A stretch of DNA of 64,000 nucleotides from Bog-752 sp963760655 (lineage in GTDB: Bacteria > Actinomycetota > Thermoleophilia > UBA2241): the NCBI GenBank assembly GCA_963760655.1, contig CAVXDR010000005.1, positions 682,001 to 746,000 on the forward strand, read 5' to 3'. Every line of letters begins with the position of its first letter. Within the stretch, counting starts at the first letter, position 1. The translations under genes and the position numbers were made by a program. The notes beneath the pieces were generated by a model that was not told where the DNA came from, made no database searches, and was given only the letters and a program-made list of their open reading frames with translations. Positions 8,394-17,074 of the stretch are shown here, piece by piece.

Positions 8394-10187
8394 CTACAGC
8401 GACAGCAGCTCGTCGCGGGCGGCGCCGTCGGCGCGTGCCGGGGCCGGCACGCCGAGCGCGCGGCAGATGCTCGGCGCCACATCGATGAGCCGCACCGTAT
8501 GGTCGGGGAGCTCGCCGCGCGCCGCGCCGGCGCCGGCGAACAGGCAGAGCGCCGGCATGCCCCAGTCGCCGGCGGCGACGATCTCGCCGGGGAGCATCGC
8601 GCCGTGGACCCCGGAGAACTGCGGCCGCACGGCATACACGACGTCGCCGGCGCCCGGTCCGCCGACGCCGAGCGCGGCGGCGCCGTCGGCGGGCGCGACG
8701 AGCGTGAAGGGGCTTACGCCGGTGTCGGGGTCGCGGTAGGCGCGCAGCGCGTCGAGCACGCGCTCGAGCACGCGCGCGGCGGCGGCGCGGCCGACGATCC
8801 CCTGCGGCTCGCGGCCCGCCCGGTTCAGACGCACGAAGCAGGTGCCCTGCGGCGCCGCGAGCGTCCGGCGCCAGTCGACCCGGCCATCTGCGTCGGTCGC
8901 GTACAGCCCCGCGTCACGCAGGATGCCGGCGAGCGGCAGTGCCTGCCCGGGCGGTATCACGCCGTGATCCGACACGAGCACGACGAGCGCATCGTCGCCG
9001 GCCGCCTCGACGAGGCGGCCGATCGCGGCGTCGACCACGCCGTAGACGCGCAGCTCGGCCTCTTCGAAGTGACGCTCGCCCACGCCGCACGTCGCCCGCC
9101 GACTCACCGCGTCGAGGCACAGATGATAGAAGGTGTCGACCGCGTGGAAGTGCGTGCAGAGCAGGTCGCAGGGCTCGCGCTCCAGCAGGAAGGCGCAGGC
9201 GTCGGCGAGCCAGCGGCTCGACAGGTCGATGAGCTCCACGAGGGTGTCGAGGTCGATCCGCCCGGCCGCGAACGATCCCCAGCCCACGCCGGGGGTCGGC
9301 AGGCCGCCGAAGCCGGCCCAGCCGTCGAGCACCCCCGCCGGCTGTTCGAGCCAGGCCGGCCGGCAGATGTCGGTGACGTACAGACGCAGGCGCCCGGCGG
9401 ACGGGTCGAGGTCGAGCAGCTTGAGCATGAAGAGGCCGGTCGCCGCGCGTCCGTCGGCGACGAAGGAGCAGGCGAGGCGCTCGCTCGACTCGCCGGGGGC
9501 GAGCTCGGCGAGCGCCTCGTCCGTCCCCGGCAGGCCGAAGCGCGCGACAGACCGGTCCGAGCGCTCGACGATGCGGCAGGTGAGCGCGAAACCCGGAACC
9601 AGCGGGTCGAACGCCGCGGCGAACGTGAACGGCAGCTCGAACGGCGCGCCGTCGGCCGGCAGCGCGACGCGCGTCGTCCCGGGCTCGCCCTCCGTCGAGA
9701 AGGACTGTTCGGCGGCGAGCGCCACCAGGCGCTCCCTGCCGGGCAGGTCGATGCGCCACTCGTCGAGCTCGAGCCCGGCCCCGCCCACGACGACGAGCCG
9801 GCCCCGGGGGGTCGCGGGTCGCGGCGGCCACGAACCCGGCCAGTTCACCACGACGGCCTGCCGGCCGCCGCGGGCCGCCGCCTCCCACACGGTCTCGGCG
9901 CCGACGGCGCGCGCATCGAAGCCCTGCGGTCCCTGGTCGGGCAGGTCACCCGGCCGGTGCGGGTTGAAATCGGTCACGCCATGGGTGCTCGGCCAGGCGC
10001 CGGTGGCGATCGTCGCCCAGTTGGTGGTGGTCAGGGTGGGCATCGCCGGCAGGGCGCGGGTGAAGCAGCCGTCGGCGAGCAGGCGCCGGCCGACGGGCAG
10101 CACACCGGCGCCGGCGAAGCGACGCCAGCGCCCCGGCACGGCCGCGTCGAGGCCGATCAGCAGCACACGCCGCGGCCGGGTCGTCAC
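8394..10187 (-). CDS. Alkaline-phosphatase-superfamily enzyme (type I phosphodiesterase/nucleotide pyrophosphatase-like)
   Basis: A two-metal hydrolase of about 597 residues. Asp14 lies in LIGLDAAVPG, the nucleophile is Thr near residue 53 (TLTTTNWATIATG), and HAVDTFYH, SDHGV and GVHGAML supply the remaining metal ligands. The family cleaves phosphate mono- or diesters; the substrate is unknown. I place the start at GTG 10187, where homology to the fold begins. An in-frame ATG at 10292 would add 35 atypical residues and lies at the edge of a hairpin. There is no signal peptide, so the enzyme is probably cytoplasmic. An EamA transporter gene follows after 41 bases. Confidence 0.87.
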   Translation of the reverse strand: MTTRPRRVLLIGLDAAVPGRWRRFAGAGVLPVGRRLLADGCFTRALPAMPTLTTTNWATIATGAWPSTHGVTDFNPHRPGDLPDQGPQGFDARAVGAETVWEAAARGGRQAVVVNWPGSWPPRPATPRGRLVVVGGAGLELDEWRIDLPGRERLVALAAEQSFSTEGEPGTTRVALPADGAPFELPFTFAAAFDPLVPGFALTCRIVERSDRSVARFGLPGTDEALAELAPGESSERLACSFVADGRAATGLFMLKLLDLDPSAGRLRLYVTDICRPAWLEQPAGVLDGWAGFGGLPTPGVGWGSFAAGRIDLDTLVELIDLSSRWLADACAFLLEREPCDLLCTHFHAVDTFYHLCLDAVSRRATCGVGERHFEEAELRVYGVVDAAIGRLVEAAGDDALVVLVSDHGVIPPGQALPLAGILRDAGLYATDADGRVDWRRTLAAPQGTCFVRLNRAGREPQGIVGRAAAARVLERVLDALRAYRDPDTGVSPFTLVAPADGAAALGVGGPGAGDVVYAVRPQFSGVHGAMLPGEIVAAGDWGMPALCLFAGAGAARGELPDHTVRLIDVAPSICRALGVPAPARADGAARDELLSL

Positions 10188-10291
10188 GCCCACATCGGCC
10201 GCCGTGTCGCGGACCGCGCAGGGCGTCTCTCGCCTGTGTGGGAGCAGCCCACGAGATCCCCCGGTCGTTTGCCGGGCGGCGCTCAGCGCCA

Positions 10292-10325
10292 CCCGCGATG
10301 GCCATCATACGCAAGCCATCGCGGG
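10292..10325 (-). terminator. Perfect 11-bp hairpin after the flavodiiron gene
   Basis: CCCGCGATGGC and GCCATCGCGGG form a perfect 11-bp stem with a 12-base loop, about 30 bases after the flavodiiron stop. It probably ends that transcript. It also argues against the upstream ATG for the next gene. Confidence 0.5.
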
Positions 10326-10355
10326 CGGCCAAGCCGGGCCGTTGCCGAGGCAGGG

Positions 10356-11570
10356 CTACCGCGCTGGCGGCCGGCTCACGAGGCTGTCGGCGTAGCGGCG
10401 CGGCGAGAGGGCGACGTGCTTCTCGGCGATGGTCTCGGCCAGGCGGTCGAGCGCCTCGAAGTCGGTCGCGCGCGGCAGACCCTTGACCATCACGGGCTCG
10501 AGGAACTCGAGCTTGAGGCGTCCGAGCAGCTCCTGGATGGTCTCGACCGTCCTGCCCGCCCAGCCGTACGAGCCGATCACCGTCGCGAACTTGGTGCGCG
10601 GCCGCAGAGCATTGGCCAGAAAGGCCGCGCTCGCCGCGAGCGGATGCGGTCCGGTCAGCACGGTGGGGGTGCCGAGCACGAGCGTGCCGGCGTGGACGAG
10701 CGACGTCGCAAGCTCGCCGGCGTCGAGCGTGGTCAGGTCGAAACGCTCGACGGTGACGCCGCGGTCGGAGAGCGCCGTCGTCAGGCGGTCGACCATCAGG
10801 CGCGTGCTGTCGTGCATCGACACGAACGGCAGGCAGACGATGTTCTGGGGCTCGCCGCCGGCCCAGTCGCGGTAGGCGTCGATGATGAAAGCGGGGTCGT
10901 CGTAGACCGGCCCGTGACTCGGCCCGATCAGCTCGATCGGATAGCGCGTGACCTTGTCGATGTTCTTCAGCACTTGCGGGCCGAACGGCATCATGATCTC
11001 GGCGTAGTAGCGCTTGGCGCCGTCGTAGACCTCGTGGCGGTCGGCGAACAGGTCGCTCGTCGCCAGGTGCGAGCCGAAGAAGTCGCAGCTGAACAGCACG
11101 CGGTCCTCGGCCAGCCAGGTGCACATGGTCTCGGGCCAGTGCACCCAGGGTGTGAAGACGAAGGTGAGCGTCTTGCCGCCCAGGTCGAGCGTGTCGCCGT
11201 CGGCCACGATGCGAAACCGGCCGTCGTCGACGTGCAGATGGTCGACCAGCATCGCCCTGGCCTTCTCGTTGCACACGACCACGAGGTCGGGGTACCGCTC
11301 GAGCAGCAGCGGCGTGCAGCCCGAGTGGTCCTGCTCGACGTGGTGGATCACGAGGTAGTCGGGCGCGGGCAGCTCGTCGAGCTGACCGGCGAGGGTCGCC
11401 CAGGCGGCGGGATCGACGGTGTCGATCAGCGCGCTCTTCTGGGCGCCCTTCACGAAGTAGGCGTTGTAGCTCGTGCCGTCGGGCAGCGGGATGAGGGCGT
11501 CGAACAGGCGCCGGTCCCAGTCGACGTGGCCGATCAGGTAGACGTTGTCGCGGAGCGCTCGTGCTTTCAT
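10356..11570 (-). CDS. Flavodiiron protein (A-type flavoprotein, FprA-like)
   Basis: A diiron/FMN oxidoreductase that reduces O2 to water or NO to N2O and protects anaerobes. The 404-residue protein has a metallo-beta-lactamase-like domain with a complete ligand set: His77, Glu79, Asp81, His82 (HHVEQDH), His144, Asp163 and His219. A flavodoxin domain follows from about 247 to 395 (TPTVLTGP and GSYGWAG segments). No rubredoxin domain is fused. The start is ATG at 11570, preceded by a GGGGGTC and, further up, a TATAAT. It is consistent with the oxygen-sensitive Hdr/Flx and corrinoid enzymes elsewhere in the window. Confidence 0.93.
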   Translation of the reverse strand: MKARALRDNVYLIGHVDWDRRLFDALIPLPDGTSYNAYFVKGAQKSALIDTVDPAAWATLAGQLDELPAPDYLVIHHVEQDHSGCTPLLLERYPDLVVVCNEKARAMLVDHLHVDDGRFRIVADGDTLDLGGKTLTFVFTPWVHWPETMCTWLAEDRVLFSCDFFGSHLATSDLFADRHEVYDGAKRYYAEIMMPFGPQVLKNIDKVTRYPIELIGPSHGPVYDDPAFIIDAYRDWAGGEPQNIVCLPFVSMHDSTRLMVDRLTTALSDRGVTVERFDLTTLDAGELATSLVHAGTLVLGTPTVLTGPHPLAASAAFLANALRPRTKFATVIGSYGWAGRTVETIQELLGRLKLEFLEPVMVKGLPRATDFEALDRLAETIAEKHVALSPRRYADSLVSRPPAR

Positions 11571-11617
11571 CGGGATCAGACCCCCGTGGCGTCTGTTGGC
11601 GGTCGCAAGGTCCCGCG

Positions 11618-11623
11618 ATTATA
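11618..11623 (-). promoter_or_regulatory. TATAAT -10 element for the flavodiiron gene
   Basis: A perfect TATAAT on the minus strand lies about 48 bases upstream of the flavodiiron start, in the 144-bp gap between divergent genes. No convincing -35 is found at 16-18 bases. Such an AT-rich hexamer is rare in this GC background. Confidence 0.5.
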
Positions 11624-11714
11624 CCGTCGGCAACGAGAGCCGCCGCCCCGCCGGTCTTCGCTGGCCGGAAGCACACGAATCGCGTATGGTCCGTGCCAGA
11701 TCCTGGGAGGGGAC

Positions 11715-13382
11715 ATGAGCGATCTGATCCTGCGCACCGACTCCGCGTACGACTACCAGCTCACCATCAAGAACCTGTTCCTCACGCCGATCGCCGACAA
11801 CCCCGAGCAGGAGATCACCTACCGGGGCCAGTTCCGCATGAGCTACCGGACCTTCCGCGAGCGCGTGCGGCGCCTCGCGGCGGCGCTCATCGGCCTGGGC
11901 GTCAAGCCGGGCGACACCGTCGGCGTGCTCGACTGGGACAGCCATCGCTACCTCGAGTGCTTCTATGCGGTCCCCATGATCGGCGCCGTGCTCCACACGG
12001 TGAACGTGCGCCTGTCGCCCGAGCAGCTCGTCTACACGATCGCCCATGCCGAGGACGGCCTGCTGCTCATCAACGACGAGTTCCTGCCGCTCGTCGAGCA
12101 CATCCGGGGGCGCATCGACACCGTCAAGCAGATGGTCCTGCTGGCCGACGACCCCGGTGCCGAGACGCCGCTGGCCTTCGCCGGCGAGTACGAGGCGCTG
12201 CTCGCGGCGGCCACGCCCCTCGCCGAGTTCCCCGAGCTCGACGAGAACACGCGCGCCACCACGTTCTACTCGACGGGCACGACCGGCCTGCCCAAGGGCG
12301 TGGGCTTCACGCATCGCCAGATCGTGCTGCACGTGCTGTCCTGCACGGCGACGATCTGCTCGGCGCGCGCCGCCACCCTGTCGCGCTCCGACGTGTACAT
12401 GCCGCTCACCCCGATGTTCCACGTGCACGCCTGGGGCATCCCCTACATCGCGACGATGCTCGGCCTCAAGCAGGTCTACCCCGGCAAGTACGTGCCCGAT
12501 GTGCTGCTGCGGCTGCTCGCCACCGAGGGCGTCACCTACTCGCACTGCGTGCCCTCGATCCTGCACATGCTGGTCGGCAACCCCGCCGCCGCCGCGGTCG
12601 ACCTGTCGCACTGGAAGGTGATCATCGGCGGCGCCGCTCTGCCCAGGTCGATCGCCTACGCGGCGCTCAAGCGCGGCATCGACGTGGTCGTCGGCTACGG
12701 CCTCTCGGAGACCTGCCCGGTGCTCACCATCTCCGACCTCACGAGCGAGCAGTGCGAGCTGCCGCTCGAGGAGCAGGCCCGGCTGCGCAGCCGCACCGGC
12801 ACGCCGATCGCCCTCGTGAACCTCGAGGTGGTCGACGCGCAGGGCGCCGCTGTGGCGCGCGACGACCGCGCGACCGGCGAGATCGTGGCGCGCGCGCCCT
12901 GGCTCACGCAGGCCTACCACAAGGACCACGCCAACTCCGAGAAGCTCTGGCAGGGCGGCTGGCTGCACACGCAGGACATCGCCGCCTGGGACGAGCATGC
13001 GTCGGTGCGTATCACCGACCGCGCCAAGGACATCGTCAAGGTCGGCGGCGAGTGGCTCTCGTCCCTGGAGATCGAGGACATCCTCATGGCCCACGAGGGC
13101 GTCGCCGACGTCGCCGTGATCGGCCGCCCCGACGAGCGCTGGACCGAGGTGCCGCTCGCGCTCGTCGCGCGCAAGCCCGGCCACGAGCCGACCGAGGCCG
13201 ACCTGCACGCCCACATCAAGAGCTACATCAAGGCCGGCGTGCTGCCCCGCGAGGCGCTGCTCACCGCCGTGCAGTTCGTGCCCGAGGTCGTGCGCAACGG
13301 CCTCGGCAAGATCAACAAGGTGGCCATGCGCGAGCGCTATCTCGAGGCGCCCGAGGCGACCGCACCGACGCCCGCGTCCTGA
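11715..13382 (+). CDS. Acyl-CoA synthetase (long-chain fatty-acid/AMP-dependent ligase)
   Basis: ATP-dependent activation of a carboxylic acid to its CoA thioester through an acyl-adenylate. The 555-residue protein has the AMP-binding P-loop YSTGTTGLPKGV near residue 186, a GYGLSETCP adenine-binding segment, the hinge/C-domain entry ITDRAKDIVKVGGEW, and the catalytic Lys in NGLGKINK near residue 532. The length is typical of medium/long-chain ligases, but chain preference cannot be read. ATG 11715 follows GGGAGGGG at good spacing; the much longer open frame upstream is an artefact of high GC. The gene ends directly in a large palindrome. Confidence 0.93.
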   Translation: MSDLILRTDSAYDYQLTIKNLFLTPIADNPEQEITYRGQFRMSYRTFRERVRRLAAALIGLGVKPGDTVGVLDWDSHRYLECFYAVPMIGAVLHTVNVRLSPEQLVYTIAHAEDGLLLINDEFLPLVEHIRGRIDTVKQMVLLADDPGAETPLAFAGEYEALLAAATPLAEFPELDENTRATTFYSTGTTGLPKGVGFTHRQIVLHVLSCTATICSARAATLSRSDVYMPLTPMFHVHAWGIPYIATMLGLKQVYPGKYVPDVLLRLLATEGVTYSHCVPSILHMLVGNPAAAAVDLSHWKVIIGGAALPRSIAYAALKRGIDVVVGYGLSETCPVLTISDLTSEQCELPLEEQARLRSRTGTPIALVNLEVVDAQGAAVARDDRATGEIVARAPWLTQAYHKDHANSEKLWQGGWLHTQDIAAWDEHASVRITDRAKDIVKVGGEWLSSLEIEDILMAHEGVADVAVIGRPDERWTEVPLALVARKPGHEPTEADLHAHIKSYIKAGVLPREALLTAVQFVPEVVRNGLGKINKVAMRERYLEAPEATAPTPAS

Positions 13383-13424
13383 GACGGCGCGGGCGGGCGG
13401 CGGCCGCCGCCCGCCCGCGCCGTC
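13383..13424 (+). terminator. 42-bp perfect palindrome directly after the stop codon
   Basis: Two 21-base arms (13383-13403 and 13404-13424) are exact reverse complements with no loop, starting at the base after the acyl-CoA synthetase stop. There is no T-tract. It would form an extremely stable RNA hairpin and is best read as a U-less terminator of the kind reported in high-GC bacteria. Confidence 0.7.
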
Positions 13425-13474
13425 CTGCGCCCCGGTCGCTCACCCGGCGGCGAACTCGCCGCCCGCCCGACTCA

Positions 13475-13546
13475 TCAGGTCGCGACGAGCACGACCAGCG
13501 TCAGCACGAAGGCGACGAGCGCCGCTGTGCGCAGTCCCCATGCCAT
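13475..13546 (-). CDS. 23-residue single-helix membrane micropeptide
   Basis: A very short frame encodes MAWGLRTAALVAFVLTLVV plus a four-residue tail (LVAT). It is one transmembrane helix with a single positive charge near the N terminus. AAAGGGGG lies six bases before the ATG, a good ribosome-binding site. It sits alone between hairpins at 13383-13424 and 13647-13671, downstream of the TIGR00300 gene. Without homologues the coding call is tentative, and no function can be given. Confidence 0.4.
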   Translation of the reverse strand: MAWGLRTAALVAFVLTLVVLVAT

Positions 13547-13646
13547 GGCGTCCCCCTTTGTGGCGCGCTGCTTCCTGCAGGGCGCTGATACCGCGAAGCG
13601 GGAGGCGGCAGGCCGTTCATCGGCGCCATCGCAAGCGACGGCGCTC

Positions 13647-13671
13647 CCGGCCGGCAGGCGGCTCCGGCCGG
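13647..13671 (-). terminator. GC hairpin after the TIGR00300 gene
   Basis: CCGGCCGG at 13647-13654 pairs with CCGGCCGG at 13664-13671 around a nine-base loop, nine bases downstream of the TIGR00300 stop. No T-run follows. It may separate that gene from the micropeptide. Confidence 0.4.
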
Positions 13672-13679
13672 TCGGCGGG

Positions 13680-14915
13680 TCAGGTGCGGGAACGACCCTC
13701 GAGCTCGTCGGCGAGCTGCTCGACGAACAGGCCGACGTCGGTGACCACGCCGACGGTCTGAAAGCTGCCGCGGTCGGCGAGCTTGGTGACGACCGCCGGG
13801 TTGATGTCGACGCAGACCGTGTGGACTGCGGCGGGCAGCAGATTGCCCGTGGCGATCGAGTGCAGCATGGTCGAGAGCATCAGGCAGGCGCCCGCGCGCT
13901 GGGCGTAGGCGCGCATGGCGCGCTGCGCTTGCATGACGTCGGTGATCACCTCGGGCAGGGGGCCGTCGTCGCGGATCGAGCCGGCCAGCACGAACGGCGT
14001 ACCGGTCGTGACCAGGGCGTGCATGAGGCCCGACGTCAGCACGCCCTGCTCGACGGCCGCCGCTAGGCCGCCGCAGCGTCGCACCGTGTTGATGGCGCGC
14101 AGGTGGTGCTCGTGGCCGCCGGGCACCGGCATGCCGGTCTTCATGTCGATGCCGAGCGAGGTGCCGAAGAGCGCCGACTCGACGTCGTGGGTGGCCACGG
14201 CGTTGCCGCCGAACAGCGCGCCGACGTAGCCCGACCTGATCAGGCGGGCGAGCTGCGCGGCCGAGCCGGTGTGCACCACGGCCGGGCCGACCACGGCGAT
14301 GGTCAGGCGGCCCTCGTCGCGCACCCGGCGCAGCAGCCGGGCGACCTCGTGCACGATCTGTGCCTTGGGCTTCTCGCTCGACACGGCCGACGCCATGAAC
14401 TCGAAGGGCTGACTCTCGCGGGGCCGTTCGAGCGGCAGGACGCGGATGCCCTTATGGCCGGTCACGAAGAGCTCACCGGCCTTCACGTCGTTCATGGCGA
14501 CCGTCTCGGCCGCCCTCGCGGCCGTGTCGATGCGGATGCCGCAATCCATCTCCGGGTTGAGGACGCGCACCCACTCGCCGCCGATGCGGACGAACGTGGT
14601 GAGGTTGGTCGTCGAGTAGAAGCGCTCGGGAAAGACGCCGTCGGCGTCGGCGGCCTCGAGCGCGACGTCCTGCGGCCGGACGGCGACCACGCCGAACTCG
14701 GTGATCGCCGTCATGAGCTCGTCGAGATGGGCGGCGTCGCGCCCGAACACGCGCATGACGGCGTGCGAGGGGTCGTCCTTCATGCGTCCGACCTCGAACG
14801 TGAGCATCTCGAACTCGCCCTCGAGGTCCATGATGCGGTCCATGATCTGAGGCATCATGAGCGAATCGATGAGGTGACCCTCGATCTCGACGTCTTCGTA
14901 GGGCTTGTCCGGCAC
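13680..14915 (-). CDS. TIGR00300 / LOR-SDH-type protein, possible ornithine cyclodeaminase
   Basis: A 411-residue protein resembling the stand-alone TIGR00300 family. Its relatives form the C-terminal half of cyanobacterial AgrE/ArgZ, and archaeal members are reported to convert ornithine to proline. N-terminal LOR/SDH-type region: about 1-120. The Rossmann-like C-terminal part includes VVGPAVVHTGS and FGGNAVATHDVE. Start is GTG 14915 after GGGAGG. No arginine dihydrolase domain is fused here. Neighbours are an EamA transporter, an SDR and two M20 amidohydrolases, suggesting amino acid turnover. The enzyme activity is inferred from family only. Confidence 0.75.
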   Translation of the reverse strand: MPDKPYEDVEIEGHLIDSLMMPQIMDRIMDLEGEFEMLTFEVGRMKDDPSHAVMRVFGRDAAHLDELMTAITEFGVVAVRPQDVALEAADADGVFPERFYSTTNLTTFVRIGGEWVRVLNPEMDCGIRIDTAARAAETVAMNDVKAGELFVTGHKGIRVLPLERPRESQPFEFMASAVSSEKPKAQIVHEVARLLRRVRDEGRLTIAVVGPAVVHTGSAAQLARLIRSGYVGALFGGNAVATHDVESALFGTSLGIDMKTGMPVPGGHEHHLRAINTVRRCGGLAAAVEQGVLTSGLMHALVTTGTPFVLAGSIRDDGPLPEVITDVMQAQRAMRAYAQRAGACLMLSTMLHSIATGNLLPAAVHTVCVDINPAVVTKLADRGSFQTVGVVTDVGLFVEQLADELEGRSRT

Positions 14916-14990
14916 GACGCCTCCCGGTCACGTCCGCGCGCCACGCCGCGTATTGTCTCACACCCGCCCGGGCCGAGGTCGGCGGCGGCC

Positions 14991-16028
14991 CTACTGCCGC
15001 GTGCGCCGGTCCACCGGACGCTGGCCCGCGGAACCGTCTGACTCGGTCGGCAGCAGCACCGGCGGCGGGGCCTCGTCGGCGTGCCCGGCCGCTGCCGTCG
15101 CGGGGCTCCCGTCGCCGGCGGCCCGTGAGACGGGCAGCAGCTCGATGATGAGCGTCCCGCCGAAGATCAGCGAGGCGCCGCTGATCAGCCGCAGCGTGAC
15201 CGCGTCCATGCCGAAGATCACGCCCGAGACGGCGGCGAACACGCTCTCGAAGCAGAGCAGCACGGCGGCGTGCGTCGCGGTCGTGTACTGCTGCGCCCAC
15301 GACTGGATGAAGAACGCGTAGATGGTGCCCGACAGCGCCGTCCAGACGATCTCGAGCCAGGCCTGCCAGCCGAGCGCCAGCGTGAGGTGGGCCGCGAAGG
15401 GCGTGACGGCCGCGAGCAGCACCGTCGAGACGGCCATCTGGGTGACGGCCAGGGTCGAGGGCGGCACCCTGGGGGCGAAGAAGCCGGTCGCCATGATGTG
15501 CAGCGCGTAGAGCAGCGCGCCGAGCAGCGTGAGGGCGTCGCCCCAGCTCAGCGTCAGGTTGCCGCGCAGCGACAGGATGCCGAGGCCGGCGGTCGCCACG
15601 ATCGCGCCGAGCGCCTGGAACCAGCCCGGCGAGCGGCGCGCCACGGCCCAGTACAGGAACGGCACCATGGCCACGCTGAGACCGGTGATGAAACCGGACT
15701 TTCCCGGCGTCGTGTACTGCAGCCCGATCGTCTGCACGACGAGCGCCGTGAGGTAGAAGACGGCGAGCAGGCCGCCCATGCTCCACTGCCGGCGAGTGGC
15801 GCGCAGCAGCGCCCGCGGCTGGGCGCCCGAGAAGATCACGGTGGCGACGACGTAGCGGAAGAACAGGTAGAGCAGGGTCGCCGCGACGACGCCCTGGCCC
15901 CAGTGGCTCACGGTGTGGGTGAGCCGCTCGGTCACGTTCTTGATAACGACGAAGTTGAAGCCCCAGAAGACGGCGACCGAGAACAGCGCGAGGTCGGCGA
16001 CGAGGACTTTGCGGCGGGCGTTCACCAC
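14991..16028 (-). CDS. EamA/DMT-superfamily transporter
   Basis: A 345-residue membrane protein with ten predicted helices in two EamA repeats. The first contains VFWGFNFVVIKNV and the second lies at about 155-300. A 45-residue Ala/Pro-rich cytoplasmic tail follows. GTG 16028 is preceded by AGAGG. It lies 75 bases upstream of the TIGR00300 gene on the same strand and may move the amino acid that enzyme handles. Substrate unknown. Confidence 0.86.
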   Translation of the reverse strand: MVNARRKVLVADLALFSVAVFWGFNFVVIKNVTERLTHTVSHWGQGVVAATLLYLFFRYVVATVIFSGAQPRALLRATRRQWSMGGLLAVFYLTALVVQTIGLQYTTPGKSGFITGLSVAMVPFLYWAVARRSPGWFQALGAIVATAGLGILSLRGNLTLSWGDALTLLGALLYALHIMATGFFAPRVPPSTLAVTQMAVSTVLLAAVTPFAAHLTLALGWQAWLEIVWTALSGTIYAFFIQSWAQQYTTATHAAVLLCFESVFAAVSGVIFGMDAVTLRLISGASLIFGGTLIIELLPVSRAAGDGSPATAAAGHADEAPPPVLLPTESDGSAGQRPVDRRTRQ

Positions 16029-16100
16029 CCCATCCTCTCACCGCCCGCAGGGACGGTCGAGCCGGGCCGGAGGGCACCCGGGGGCCGGCGGCACAGTGGA

Positions 16101-16157
16101 CCGGCGGTGTGGGGGGCCGGCGGTGTGGGGGGCCGGCGGTGTGGGGGGCCGGCGGTG
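16101..16157. repeat. 16-bp G-rich tandem repeat
   Basis: The unit CCGGCGGTGTGGGGGG occurs three times exactly (16101-16116, 16117-16132, 16133-16148), followed by a nine-base partial copy. It lies in the 178-bp gap between the SDR stop and the EamA start. The runs of six G could form a quadruplex on the plus strand. A weaker copy precedes the array. Confidence 0.85.
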
Positions 16158-16206
16158 CGACGGAGGCGCGCGGCGAGGCGCGCCACCCGTGTAGCCGCCC
16201 GTGCGC

Positions 16207-16992
16207 TCAGGCGGTGAAGCCGCCGTCGATCAGCCAGGTGCGCCCCGTCACGAAGCTCGCCTCGTCGCTTACCAAAAAGGCGACCACCGACGCCACCTCG
16301 AGCGGCTGCCCGATCCGGCCGAGCGGGTAGTCGTGACCCTGCCAAGTGGCGTAGGCCTCGGGGTCGGGCGCGTCGGCGATCGCCTTGTGGAGCATGGGCG
16401 TGTCGACGACCGCCGGCGACACACTGCAGACCCGCAGCCCGTCGGGCCCGTGGTCGATCGCCAGGGTGCGGGTGAGCATGATGACGCCGGCCTTCGAGGC
16501 GGCGTAGGCGGCCGCCCCGGGCTCGCCGTGAACGCCGGAGTCGCTTGCGATGTTGACGATCACGCCGGCGTGGCGCGGCACCATGTGGCGCACCGCCTCG
16601 CGGCACAGGAAGAACGTGCCCTTGAGGTTGGTGTCCATGAGCTCGTCGTAGTCGGCCTCGCTCCACTGCACGATCGGCTTCTCGCGCCAGACACCGGCCG
16701 AGTTCACGAGGATGTCGAGGTGGCCGTGCTGGGCGACGGCGTCGGCGAACAGGCGCTCGCAGTCGGCGACTCGCGCGACGTCGCCCACCACCGTCGAGAA
16801 CTCCGCCGCCGCGAAGCCGGCCTCGCCGGCGAGCTCGGCGGCGCGCCGCGCCACGTCGTCGCAGCGCCCCTCGTCGCGGCCGCCGACCGCCACCGACACG
16901 CCCTCCTGCGCCAGGCGTAGCACGACCGCCTCGCCGAGCCCCGACGAGCCGCCGGTGACGAGCGCCCTCTTGCCGGCCAGCCCCTGCAGCAT
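16207..16992 (-). CDS. SDR-family NAD(P)-dependent oxidoreductase
   Basis: A classical short-chain dehydrogenase of 261 residues. The cofactor motif is TGGSSGLGE near 13-21, NSAG lies mid-domain, and the catalytic Ser...Tyr-x-x-x-Lys is in the segment ending YAASKAG. The C terminus SFVTGRTWLIDGGF is typical. ATG 16992 follows GAGGGGG. Upstream in-frame codons run into non-coding sequence and were rejected. The substrate is unknown. It is 82 bases downstream of the second M20 gene and may belong to the same unit. Confidence 0.9.
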   Translation of the reverse strand: MLQGLAGKRALVTGGSSGLGEAVVLRLAQEGVSVAVGGRDEGRCDDVARRAAELAGEAGFAAAEFSTVVGDVARVADCERLFADAVAQHGHLDILVNSAGVWREKPIVQWSEADYDELMDTNLKGTFFLCREAVRHMVPRHAGVIVNIASDSGVHGEPGAAAYAASKAGVIMLTRTLAIDHGPDGLRVCSVSPAVVDTPMLHKAIADAPDPEAYATWQGHDYPLGRIGQPLEVASVVAFLVSDEASFVTGRTWLIDGGFTA

Positions 16993-17074
16993 CACGTCCC
17001 CCTCACGGTCGCTTGATCTGTCGCCGCGGCAGCATATCGCGCCGCGGCGCCGCGGCGGACATGGGCCGCGACGG

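Noticed and set aside
8499..13382. A 1,627-codon plus-strand open frame
   Set aside because: Only its last 555 codons (from 11715) are a gene. The rest is antisense to the phosphatase-superfamily and flavodiiron genes and is open only because of high GC.
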